Assembly: GCA_037447655.1 (NCBI GenBank)
Contig: JBBHKE010000386.1
Coordinates: 62,501 to 126,500, forward strand
Reading direction: 5' to 3'
DNA from: Zygnema cylindricum
Taxonomy: Eukaryota > Streptophyta > Zygnematophyceae > Zygnematales > Zygnemataceae
DNA: 64,000 bases
Shown here: piece after piece, positions 12,645-24,500 of the stretch
How positions within the stretch are numbered: the stretch's first letter is position 1
How the letters are laid out: each line of letters opens with the position of its first letter
The notes under the pieces: model-generated
Database searches by the model: none
Seen by the model: the letters and a program-made list of their open reading frames with translations, nothing else
Told to the model about the DNA's origin: nothing
Position numbers and translations under genes: made by a program

Positions 12645-12689
12645 TAGTTTTTTCTTGTTATTGTTGTCCAAAACAGAGCCTGCAACGAG

Positions 12690-13194
12690 AAAATCTTCTT
12701 CGTACAAAAAAATTGTGAAAGTCATGGTACAATTTGCGTCATCATGAAACTTGAAATGTACTGCAACTTGTCGTCTTGCTATGTCGTCTTGTTATTTTCG
12801 ACCCACTGCCACGTCAAGAAACGTCATCTTCAAACTTTATCTGAAAACAACTCGCGAGCCGATTTTATTTAAAGCAACGAATAGGATTATGTTTTTGCAC
12901 GTGCTATAAAATTTCAAAACATTTTTACAAAACGCAAGTACACAAAAAAAACAATTGCAGCCTGCACGAACTGTTTTCTGCACGGACTGTTTTCCGTACA
13001 GGGGCCGCGGAGGGGTCTCGAGCAACGGATGCCATATTGCAAAAGCGAAGTCCGTGAAGACGCCTCCCTCCCTCTCCCTCTCATATTATCAGTTTTATCT
13101 CTCACTTTTTGGAGCGAAACACGACAATATCGGTATGCAATAAAATAGCTTCGGAAAATGATTCTTTTGAATACCTTTGGGCATATTTTGATGG
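12690..13194. other. Degenerate TIR-element remnant
   Basis: Sequence resembles the interior of the Harbinger-like element at 60661-61608: a TTGCGTCATC tract, GACCCACT.CCACGTCA, and GGGGTCTCG followed by a pyrimidine-rich CTCCCTCTC tract. Terminal repeats are not recognisable. No gene is seen. Confidence 0.4.
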
Positions 13195-13199
13195 CAAGT

Positions 13200-13455
13200 C
13201 GAGTTTGAAATGAAATGAAATGAAATGAAGTAAAATTCTATTAACTACGCTATAGACACTTTATTCGGACGTTCAATTACAAAGCAAAATATTAATCTGT
13301 GTGATCATAATCGTCTTTCAAAAATAGCTTTTAGTTCCCTACCGGCACAATAACGGCCAAATCCAAAATTGGTCCGAAACTTCATCCGAATACATCCAAT
13401 GAAGTAGTAATAGGGTCTAAAATGCTCCAGGCAATAAATATAACCGTGCATGACA
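13200..13455 (-). repeat. Dispersed ~250-bp repeat, copy B with GAAAT tail
   Basis: Reverse complement matches 6925-7185. In this orientation the repeat ends in a short (ATTTC)n run (13208-13232 on the plus strand is GAAAT repeated five times), a tail type seen on some SINEs. An uninterrupted reading frame (VMHGY...PYYYFIG...KAIFE) ends at TGA. It abuts the 5S rRNA fragment on its 5' side. Confidence 0.5.
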
Positions 13456-13533
13456 GAGGTAAGCCCCTATGGGCCGGGATAGTACTGGGATGGGTGACCT
13501 CCCGGGAAGTCATGGTGTCGCATCCAAGCTTCA
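13456..13533 (+). pseudogene. Truncated 5S rRNA copy (3' part)
   Basis: About 75 bases align without gaps to the 3' two-thirds of plant 5S rRNA. Shared blocks are GGTAAGC (for GTTAAGC), AGTACTGGGATGGGTGACC, TCCCGGGAAGTC and GTGTCGCATCC. The GGATGGGTGACC block is the internal control region (C box) of 5S genes. The first ~45 bases of 5S are missing; a T-run (CTTTTG) follows about 10 bases downstream. It is a single copy, so likely a retroposed or dispersed fragment rather than an active gene. Confidence 0.8.
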
Positions 13534-15059
13534 CCTTTTGTTTTCAAAACCTTTGTTTTGCGAAAAAAAATCTTTTCGGTTTTAGCAAGGTGTAGTGTCT
13601 GACATGGTTGACTTGTTTTCCCACTCGCAAACCGATTCAATACGACGCCACTGCAGTACGGCCGGTCGATGAAAAGATCTCTTTACCCCGAAAATCTTAC
13701 TTTTTTAACCTATTCAACTTCGTACAATGGTGAGGGAAAAGGCTTAAATTCCACTTTGAAGCCGAGCAGCAAGGAACAAGTATAGCGTCGAAACTGGAGT
13801 GGTGAGTGCGTAAAAACTTACAAAAGGACTAAATCCTTTTAGACTAGGGGAAACGTCAAAATATCAAAACCGTGTTATGATTTAGGTGACGCCAGAACAT
13901 AGAGGATTTCAAGCGAAGTTGTAGGAAAAGGTGTTGTGTACAGATTGCGACTGTGCCTTTAGTTCACTTTTTCAGTTTCAGACTGTCTGCAGTTTTCATT
14001 TCCATGTACTCAGATGGCTTACCTTCATGCTTGTTAATTAAGTACTTAAATGGTGCAGATGCAACTTGCGACATATTTTGCACACATCAGTAGGTCAAAT
14101 GAAACGAACTGTTTTCTTGCACAGATGATTGTGTAAAATTGTGCAAACGCACAAAAGTACCATCCCAAGTAGTTTGATGAACTACATTTATTTCTACGGT
14201 TAACATGTCCATTAATAACCTCAGTCGATGTACATCATTCTAAAAATAAAACAATGACAAATTGGTACAGCTTTCAATCGAATTCCACACAAGTTCTGGA
14301 GAAGCTAGAGGCAAGATAAAAATGGCAAAGAGACACAAGATATGATGTACCGAGGAAACGTACACTCTTCAAATCATCACCTGCATACTCTAAAATACCA
14401 GTCATTTAAGTATCATTTCTAGTATTGATGTTTCTGTCCCCACTCAAATCAACTTATCTGTGCCAATCGAAGCAAAGAATCTTCTCTTTCCTTAGCAACC
14501 GTCATATTAACAATATGATAAATGTGCACCAAGAAAAACCGATTCAAGAATTGAAAAAAACATAAACCCTAAAGCAATGTATTTTTCCATAAACCCAACT
14601 TGCAAAATAATCCAGACGGATATCCATTTGTTCCTTGAATGATCACCTATATCGCCAGTCACCAAATTGTAATACCAATTCCACATCAATTTTAAGGAAT
14701 CCACAGCATTTCTGACACCAAGGATCCAGTTATTAGATCAAGAGTAATCTCCCAACTTTATTCCTCAACTTCCCCTTTTAAACGAATACAAGTTCACGAC
14801 TATCTTTCTTCAACCACAGTCTAATTTCCCTCCCTCTCATGCACCATTGTAAATGGCTTTTTTGCCCAATTCTTACACCAAAAAGCATTTACAAAATCTT
14901 TAGTGAGTTGTAGCTATTGACATTACATGGTTTTTTAGTTTGTGGTACAATATAGGTTTAATCAATTGATGAACATATCACCAATAAGGTTTCCGTATGT
15001 AGCTCCAGATGCGGCTTGCATCGGGCAACAATGAATAGGAGCTTCCTGAAATATCTCAC
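13534..15059. other. Intergenic, downstream of ferrochelatase, no gene seen
   Basis: No frame with recognisable motifs on either strand. This region lies 3' of the minus-strand ferrochelatase gene and may include its 3' untranslated region and terminator near the right end, but no single poly(A) site can be assigned. Confidence 0.4.
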
Positions 15060-15330
15060 CCAATAGAAAAAAAAATCCCATAGAAACTAACTTCCCATAG
15101 AAACGATTTCCCATTTTTCCATAGAATCAATTTTCTGTAAAAACAATTCCCCGTAGAAACAATTCCCCCTAGAAACGATTTTCCATCCAAACTACTTCCC
15201 GTGGAAACAGTCTCTTGCAGAAGCAATTTCCCATAGAAACAATTTTCTCATAGAGAAAAACCTTTCCGTGGAGAAACAACTTTCTGCGTAGAAACAACTT
15301 CCCATAGAGAAACAAGTTCCCGACTAAAAA
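15060..15330. repeat. Degenerate 16-17-bp minisatellite
   Basis: Roughly fifteen imperfect units of the type CCCATAGAAACAATTTT, directly 3' of the ferrochelatase stop codon. The unit drifts along the array, and no coding is seen. Confidence 0.65.
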
Positions 15331-15364
15331 AGGCGAGAGAAAAAACCTGTTGTAACGCTACATG

Positions 15365-15589
15365 TCACCTTGCCAATGGTAAGATTCCCCACTGATGTAA
15401 AACTCCTTGTCCACTTGTTACCTCCAATACGAGAAGAGCCAAAACTGCCAACATTGCCGCTCTCCCGTTCCATGTTTCAGCACTTTTAGTCCATCCCCAC
15501 TCCCAAACCGCCACAGGAGCTGGCAATTCCCTTCGTTGGATGTCGTAAGTTGCAAGAAGTTCCTCCACACTACCCAATGGTACGAGGGA
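15365..15589 (-). CDS. FC2: FC2 last exon: CAB-like (LHC) tail
   Basis: 74 codons plus TGA. Acceptor TTTCAG. After [15 protein letters not shown] it encodes a Pro-rich linker and one transmembrane LHC helix with the chlorophyll-binding motif ExxNGRxAM, ending [11 protein letters not shown]. In known FC2 proteins this tail influences oligomerisation and pigment coordination at the membrane. The intron before it is the longest in the gene (15590-18423). Confidence 0.95.
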   Translation of the reverse strand, partial: SLVPLGSVEELLATYDIQRRELPAPVAVWEWGWTKSAETWNGRAAMLAVLALLVLEVTSGQGVLHQWGILPLAR

Positions 15590-18500
15590 CTGAAAATTGC
15601 CCTCAAAAAAAAGAACAATAACAACTCGGGGTCAGATTTGTCAACATTGTTTCAACAGTTTCTCAACCTTTCCTCAAGGATTTCTCAACGACACCTCCAG
15701 GATTTCTTAACGATTTTCCTTAACCTCGACCAAGGTTATACCAGAATTTAAAGTTGTTTTGTACCAAATTTCCGCTAAGCCAATGGAAAAAGGAAACAAA
15801 CTAACCAAACAGCACCGTGCTTCCAAATGATGCACAAAAAACGGAGATAAGTAAATGAAGATGGTAAATACTCAAAAGAAAGATGATAGAAAAGGTAGAC
15901 GGAGGTAGGTGAATGCCCAAAAGTGGTTGACAAACCCACGATCGTCCAACTATCTCAGCACTCGAACTTCAGTTCAGTTCTTAAACCTGGTTCAATTTCT
16001 AACTTCCATTCAGATCTTAACCCTGTACAGTCATCTTCTATCCTTAACTCGGTAAACTCAGTTGACTTCTTAAACACGGTCTATTTTAGAACTGCCATTC
16101 AGCTTTCAACTTGGTTCAGGTCTTACCCACGGTCCAGTTTTGAACTCTGTTTGACTCACTTCAAACCTTAACTTGATTCAGTCCTTACCTCAGTTTACCT
16201 GGTTCAGTTCTCGACTCCTGTTCAGTCCATAACCCAGTTCAGTTGTTGCCTTCCGTTCAGTTCTTAACCGCGGCTCAGTGCTAAACTTACCTTCAGCTTC
16301 TAACTCTTGTTCAGCTAACTAAATCCTGTTGAGTTCTTAACTAGGTTAAATTGATTCCTCAACTCGGTTACATGGTCAGTCCTTAACTTGGTTCAGTTGT
16401 TAACCACAGTCCAGTGCTGAACTCCGGTTCACCTCTTAACCCCGGTTCAGTCCTTAACCATTGTTCAGTTCTACACCCTTCCTGTTGACTTTTAGATGGC
16501 TATTTTTCCACTGTCCCCAAAGTGGGAATTTGCCACTGAAGGTGGAGGCTTTACAGCTACTACTATTAAACAGCAAAGCCTGAAATGCTTTGCCGTTTTC
16601 TTAAGTAAATAGTATGATCTATAACCGTATGTATCTGATAGATGCCTTGAATACATCATAGTTTACACCGACTTCAATCCGGTAATGACTAAAATACCCA
16701 ATAGCGAGCTAAAACAAAAAAAGACGAGGATATATGCCCTAAACTATATTATATTGGCTAACACACCAAACCATCTTTTGCAGATATTGTTCCATCCCCG
16801 GAGGCTCTTCTTCCACTTTGCCGGAACATTCAGAGCGAGACCTTCCCATGTCTGCACTAAAGCCCCAAAGCCTTTTTGGTCAGCAATTCCACTATCACCT
16901 AACTCTTTCTAAAATACCCAATTTTCACAAGTTTGCAGAAGTTTCCAGTAAATGTCTCCTAATAGTCTAAAACTGTTTCTCTTAAAGCCTCTTTAGTCAG
17001 CAATTGTATTATTGCCTCACTCTCCCTAAAATACCCAATTTCCAGAATTTTCTGAAAAACTTATAATTTAAAACTCTGTAACTGTTTCTAAAATGCACAA
17101 TTTTGTGAGTTGGTCTCATATAGAGCCTCAAAGCCTGGTCAGCGAACGTATTGCCTTACGTTTTCTATAACACCCAATTTCCAGAATTTTCTGAAATACA
17201 CACTATTTGAATTGCCTCCTGAAACTCTTCTAAAACTCTGAAATTTTCTTGAAATACTCAGTTTTCAGAAATTTTCTGAATGTTCCAGTTTTCGAATGGC
17301 CTAACAAGTTTTCAAACTCTTTCTAAAATGTCCATTTAAAAAAAAAAATAGCAATACCCTATTTTTGAAATGCCTGTCAGCCTCTCAAATAGGTCTTTAA
17401 AATACCCGATTTCCAGAAATACACTGGAATACCTTACTTTTGAATGGTCTCCAAACTCTAAAATTGTGTTTAAAATACCCGGAATGACCAGTTTTTGGAA
17501 TTGTCTCCCAGAACTCTCAAATTCTTTCTCGAATACCCAGTTTTCACAGTATTTGCAATACGCAATGTTTAAGTTGTCTCCCAGACTTTCAACCCTTTGT
17601 AAAATACCCAATATTTCAAAATTTTCTGCAATACCCAATGTTCAAATTGTTTCCCTAACTCTTGAGAAGGAAAAGAACCTATTGTTTCCAAACTCCCCAA
17701 AAGCAAACAAACGGATTCTCGAATCTTGGATGAAAGAATTAACTGACTCTCAACGTCCCAATGAGAGAATGAATGATATTTCCAAAACCCCAAAGACAGA
17801 GTGAACTACACCTTCGAATCAACTCTTCTTCGGCGCACATGTCCGATTTTCATTTCGAAACTACCAATTGAAAGGTAAGAACCTTACCTTTCCATCACAA
17901 CCTTCAGATTAAGAATATGACAAGTGAGCACAGGAAAATGAGTTTGGCCAAGAAAAACATAAACGCTAATAGTTATAAGAGTACTTTCCCAACCCCCAAA
18001 AGACGAACATTTTGGAAAAATAATATGAAACATGACATGCCAGTCCACACAATAAGAGACAGAATTTGTACAAAGCGGTCAACTATCTGTCAACCTTCCA
18101 ACCGCCAACCAGAAGATCCAGGCTCAAAGAAAAAGCCTTTACACCTGTGCTTTATATAACATGAACCTATGACTTATCCCAATAAGAGATTGGTACACCG
18201 TGTATCCAGCTACGTTAATGATTTTTTCGCCACTGATGTCAACATTTCTTTGTGACTGATGGCCATTTGGAGGCTGCCAATAGGAAGTCAAAAACCTTCC
18301 CTTTCAAGCGTATGCGTCAGATTCATAATGCGACAGGTGTGCACGGAGAAAATGAGTTTGAAGTCCGGAAAAAACATTAACGCTAATAGAGATACCTGAT
18401 GTTTAGTCTTCAGGGGCATTTACCTGTCTAGCCTCAAGACTGGAGGTGGCCATTGCTCCAACATATGGGAGAGCCTCGAGTACCGCATCCGCTAAATCTT

Positions 18501-21500
18501 GAATAAAGCGTGGTTCACAACCGAGTGCAGGAACTCTTCCCCAATTTTTTATGCCCGACGCCAACGCCAATTCCCGATACTCTCCATCAATTTCTTCTAG
18601 AGTTTCTATGTGCTCACTCACAAAGCTGCAAAAACGGAACGCTACACAGTCAATCACTAATCTAGGAATTGTAAACATGGGACTCATATTGGTGATGTTG
18701 ATTCTAACACATTTCCACATGATGCTGCTCTTTTGGAACTGCTTTAAGCACTAGCATTAAGAAAAAAACATTTGGTGTTACTAATGCTATTTTGTGGTCA
18801 GGGGGCATAAAACAAAAACCGGCACCAAATTAATGTTACTAACACTAATAGTAAGAAAGTGCACTTTCACTTATCAAATGGGGACGAGCATGCATGGATT
18901 GTTGATAGTACACAATTGATAGCTACGGAGAGCTAAAAAATACGATTTCAGTTGTGCCTATTTCTGGACATAAAATCACAGCTTAGTTAACAACACACAT
19001 TGAAGATTTGGACAACATGCAGCCGCATCAATCAGGCTTAGATTAATGACAATGAATCTAAAAGCGTTAATCAGAATGGTTCAGGATATACAACGCCCAT
19101 TGTATGACTCATAAAGTACTTCGACAAAAGTTGACCCCCCTTCAAACCGAGCAGGACAATTTTTTTTTTTCTGTTCAAACCAGTCAAAGATATAAAATCC
19201 AAAACCATTCAGACAACCTAATACAGAAGTATAACAGTATATTGCACCATACCTGATTGGAACTGCTAGGAGACTACTCACACCCTCCTTACCCAACCGC
19301 TCAATGGTCTCATCTGTATAGGGTTTTAACCACTCCACAGGTCCCACTCGGCTCTGCGTTCAGATCCGCAAATTGTTGTGAGATTTTAAACCACTAAAAA
19401 CTAAAAAGCATATGTACCTTCACATATTAATTGGTTTTGGAAAGGTTTGAGCGTCTGTCAGGGACTATGACAATACACCCTCTCTGTAACGAATAAAATA
19501 CAATAAAACTAACTCCAGGATAAGAGAAGTAAAAACACATCAATCTACTTCTAAAAGGAACTTTAAAAGACAAAATAGTAGATCGAAGCAAAAAGCATGT
19601 CTCACAGAGATTGAGGCAAAAAAAATACTAAACACTTCCTCTTACAGCAACCAAAGCAGCTGGATAGGTGCCAATATATGAGAAACTAAGTTCCCCCCAA
19701 AAAGTACAGAGCTCTCAAATTAGACTGGTTTGTAACAGATAAAAAGGGACACTAACAGGCATACTACGCGACATAAATTTACTCAGAACTGCACATTCAA
19801 CAACATCCTTCAAAATTATAGAAACATGTAGAATCGTGGTAAGGAAAAGCTTAACTAACTCTCAACAGGAAATCATCAGAGTTTATGAGATTAATCAAGA
19901 AGCGCTTGTATTTAAGCGGTGAAAAAATTGAAGATAATATCTTGCCACTTCTTAACCTTGAAAAGACAGTAGAAATGTGCAAACTCAAGCACAACGCCAA
20001 AATCTACAGACCTAAGCCTACTCCAGTCAGGCAGAAAACCCTAAAAAACCTAAAAAAGAAGAAATCCTAAAAAAGACTTAAAAAAAAACCGAGTTGAAGT
20101 CCTCGATTTTCTCTGTGAGAATCCAGATCTGGTCTTACCTGGTAGGCAAGTGTGTGTGCATTGTTCACACCTCTCCTTCTCAGCTCATCCATAATAAGCT
20201 GGACACACTCCTCCATCTCTGCTTTGTATGGGTCTCCAGCTTCTTCCACATAGGCGACTGGAACTCCATGAGCACTGAAAAACACATTCACCTGATCCCA
20301 CCACCTGTAATCTCATTAATTTCTTTTTCATAATCTTGTTAACTTCTTCTCCACCAGCTGTAATCTCATCAACATTCTTTTCACCAGCTATAATTTCATT
20401 AATTTATTTTCCACCAGCTGTAATAATTTCCTTTTCACCAGCAGTAACTTCATTTATTTCTTTTCAATGTTTCTCGCCAGTGTCTTGTAAACAAACCAGC
20501 TTGCAGAAAATCCACAAAATCAAGCCCTAAATATCTACCAATTACACTGAGGACAACGTGCAACCCAAAAAACCAAATTCCCTGGTTCCCAGTTTATTCC
20601 TGGTCTATTCCTGAAGTCTGAAACAAATACTACATTTCCAATCCCTATTGTGTAAAGAAACTATTAGTGTAAATGAGGAAAACGAATGTAGCATGCCATT
20701 TTAGTGTAGGGAAACGTGCCAGATTCCAATCCACTCCCATAAATAGTCTATGTTAAGCACTACTTTCTAATTTTCAGCCAAAAAAAGTTGCGACCACATT
20801 GGTGCTATTAACACTAACGAATAGTGAAGGCAGTGTAGTTTCTTTTCCTTCAGCATTTGTTTCGTTGATTAGGATGTTAGAGAATATAACTAACCTCCTC
20901 CACGCTGGGAAATTTTGGAAGCTCTCTCTCTATAAGAGTTGCCATGGCTTCCACATAACCGCTTCGCTGATACCACGAAGGAATGACAGTATGTTGCATA
21001 TTCACCAAATATTCATCCTCCCTGACCAACACAAAGGACAATTTACCTTTTATTCCCACAATTTCTCTTTTAACCACAATTTCTTGTTTGCTAGAATGAG
21101 TAATCGTCGCATATTAATGTAGTTGCATGATGACCAAACATTCATTCTCCCTCACCCACACAGATAACACGTTCTTATTTGGTAATTTTATTATTATCAC
21201 TACAACCTTTAACAATTTTTTTTTTTTCTTAAAATCAGTATTTTTGCGATTTAAGAATGATGGAAATGACAACATCCCCTGTCTATATTCCCTGAGCCAT
21301 ACAAGAGAGCACTGAACCAAACATATGGAGATGAAAATCTGTCAGACATATATCTGAAACTGTTCAAATCAAGATAATGGGAATGAACATTTGATTGACA
21401 TCCCGACTATATCTGAAACTATTTAATTAAAAGTACTGGAGATGTATCTGAAACGAAAAACTTTCGAGCCACATCCATAAATGAAGACGTGATGCCTAAG

Positions 21501-24500
21501 AACATCCTATTTTCACAACGGTTGCCCATTTTTCAACCTTTATTTTTATTAAAAAACCCAGAAAAATATAGAATTATCTGCTGACAAATAGATGCAAAAC
21601 GGCATTGTATATATTTCGCGAAAGGAGAATTAAGACTCGTCTGCTGACAGATTACTGGGAAAAGAACATTGTTCATATTTATCCGAGGGAGAATAAAGAC
21701 TTTTTGTTGACAAATTCCTGCAATGGGCAACCTAAAACTGAAATAAAACGGTACACACGTGTTGGAAAAAACTAAATTCAAAAGGTTTCAATCACCATAA
21801 AATTTATTCAGCTGTCGAAAGAGTGCTAAATCCGAAGCAATAAATCAAATAAACGCATAATCTAAAGCTTACATGAGTCCTTTGACATCTAAAATTGCAT
21901 TCCGGCCATAGTATCAGAAGAATATGAGGAGTATCTACACAGAGGATTATATACACATAGGAGTATACAACGTTACCCAACTTCCATGGCTGAAAAAATA
22001 AACTAAAAGATTGCGTCCATAATGGACCACAATGATAGACCATGGCATGAAAAAGCTTAAAATGTATAAACCCATAAAAAACGATTTTTTCTTAGGCTCC
22101 TCTTGCAAAATCAGCCACAAAAAAAGGGCAACATTCTAAACAAAAATAAACTTCTAGGTGCCAACTAACCTCAACTTATGACAGTCATTCATTAAACTTT
22201 AAAACTGAAAGTGAATTGACAGGAAGGATCCATTTCATAACACATCACTCAAAAAATTGCCAAATTTAGACAAAGATAACCACACCAATTCAAGAGCGAT
22301 AACCGTGTCAAACAAGAATGAAAGACAGGATTACAAATGCCCATCAAAACCAGGATGATCCCGATTTGTCCCACTCACTAACCTGAAAATCTTCTCCAAT
22401 AAACGTAAGCTAGATCCACTAGTTGTGATGGAGAACTGTGGATACAGTGGCAAAACCACCAAACGCGAAATCCCATCCCTTTTAATCTGTTCATGAAAGC
22501 GATAGAATAGATAAACGAGACATAAAATAAATAAGAAACGCAGAATAAACTCAAGTTCACACTAAAAAGAAACAAATCAGCAACATAAACCAAGTGGCTT
22601 TAAAACACAGGTTATTTCCTAAGCCTTTTGTTAAAAAAAGACCCCTACATGAATTATTCCTGCAGCAATTTAAAAACCTTAAAGACTAAAAAAATCTGAA
22701 GAAACAAATTGTTATGTACACACATTACTTTTTTATTGGCCTCTGTGCAAATTAAACAGGAAAATGCGCTAGCAGCTACACAAAAAGACAAATTTTAAGA
22801 GTATTTCAGCTGGCAAAAACAAAAGATTTTCAGCGTCAAACATGAAAAATAATAACAAAAAACCTGAACAACTCCAATGACCACTTAAGGTTAAACAAAA
22901 ACACAAATCTGGTAAAAAACCTGACTGACCTCGGATATGGCCTCCTCAGTAAATGGGTGCCAATACCTCATACCCACATACACATGGGCTGGAAGATTCT
23001 TCCCTGCCAATGCTTCTCTTAATGCCTCTGCCTGAGGAAATGAGCCCCAAAGACCCCAAGGTATAGCCATATGGCCATGTTAAAATTGCTCTCTATCCTT
23101 TCCTTCCTCCTCTTCCTTCCTTCCCTCCTTTCCTTCCCTTCCTCTTCCTTCCTACTTTTCTTTCCTTTTCCTTCCTTCTCTTCCAGCCTTCCTTTTCCTT
23201 CCTCTTCTTCCTTCCATCTCTTTCCCTTCCCTCCCCCTCTTTCCTCCCTTCCATTCTGATATAAACATGTTTATCATCAAGATCCACTAAGTGGTAAACG
23301 AACCAAAGTCTCGGCCAACAGCTCCAAAGAAATCGGAGAAAGTGAATCAAGTCAAGAATGTAAATCAAAACGACGCTCAGAGAAGGAACACATAATTTAG
23401 AGTAAAAACACAATGTTGAATAGAAAGCAAAACGATATAAATTTAACAAGCAGCAAGAGAAAAAATTGGCAAAATAGACAGGTTAACATTTCGAAGGGTA
23501 CAAAAGACTTATGATCAAATGTCAAGCAAAGTGTTACCTCAGGTAATGACTGGAATAGTGACTCTATTACTCTTTTTGTGATAGGAGAAACACAAGACCA
23601 ATATAACCAACAACCAATTTCAGTTTAATGGCCAGATAAAAATGTCCATATAAACAAAAACCTGTTGCACCCTTACTTCCTTTTGTCCTATGGTACTAGG
23701 TTCTTCGGGACGTACACGTTGACCATGGATAAGATAAATAGATGAACTGCGTTTGAGCTGAAGAAGCTTTCATTGACTAAAATGGAAAGGGAAAATAACT
23801 TTTACCAGGCAACATGTAACATACTTTTGAATAACTTTATTTTCATGTCACTACTCTGACTTTAGAATTTTTTGGAACATGGAACTGTAATTAATTATTT
23901 CTAACCTTGAAAGGTTGGCCTCACAAAGAGACAGGTGGGTAAAAGTAATATTATATGAGGATATCAAAAATAACGGCAAAAAAACGACACAGCTTCCTCC
24001 TTCACATGGATGAGTTACCTCCAAGATAGCTTATTCCAAAATCTCCAACTTAAGACTTTAAAAGAAGTACAACAAAGAGTTTCATAATACTGAGAAAATG
24101 ATCATCAGCGGTAACAACAAAACTGGAAGCAAACTGTTGAATCAGGAATCTAGACTGAGGCGATTCATGGAGTCCAAACATACAAAAACAAAAGCCTTTT
24201 AGATGAATGGTCAACCAAACATTTCAGAGGTATCCTACCGGCCAAATGGACTGACAACTTGTGGAGCATGAATGAAAAGTTGCCCCAATCTCACTAATGA
24301 ACACATTAACATGCCTAGTCAAGTTACTTTCCTCCTCTTCAAGGAAATGTCCACGTCAAATATGCCGAATTTACAACATCCCAAGGAGGCTTGGCAGATA
24401 ATAATATAACTTGATTACTTAGAAAACAATTTCTAAGGCTTTTAATTTACAAGTAATCAAATAATGAACTAGAAAACCGAGTGTTAAAGAAAGAAAACAT

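Larger units (their letters stand above)
11278..12646. mobile_element. hAT-like MITE, interrupted at its last TA by another MITE
   Basis: Left terminus TAGTGTTGGGTATCGGG (11278) pairs with GATACCCAACACTA ending at 11643. The mariner-like MITE at 11644-12644 inserted at that final TA, so the element's true end is the TA at 12645-12646. The next 8 bases (GTTTTTTC, 12647-12654) match the 8 bases left of the element (TTTTTTTC, 11270-11277) at 7 of 8 positions. An 8-bp target duplication and TAGTGTTG ends are typical of hAT elements. No transposase is present. Confidence 0.7.

Noticed and set aside
15407-15751. 114-codon plus-strand frame
   Set aside because: Antisense shadow of the last ferrochelatase exon.
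17336-17804. 100- and 144-codon frames
   Set aside because: Produced by the degenerate intronic minisatellite.
19885-20070. 61-codon Lys-rich plus-strand frame
   Set aside because: Intronic and antisense to ferrochelatase; no motif.
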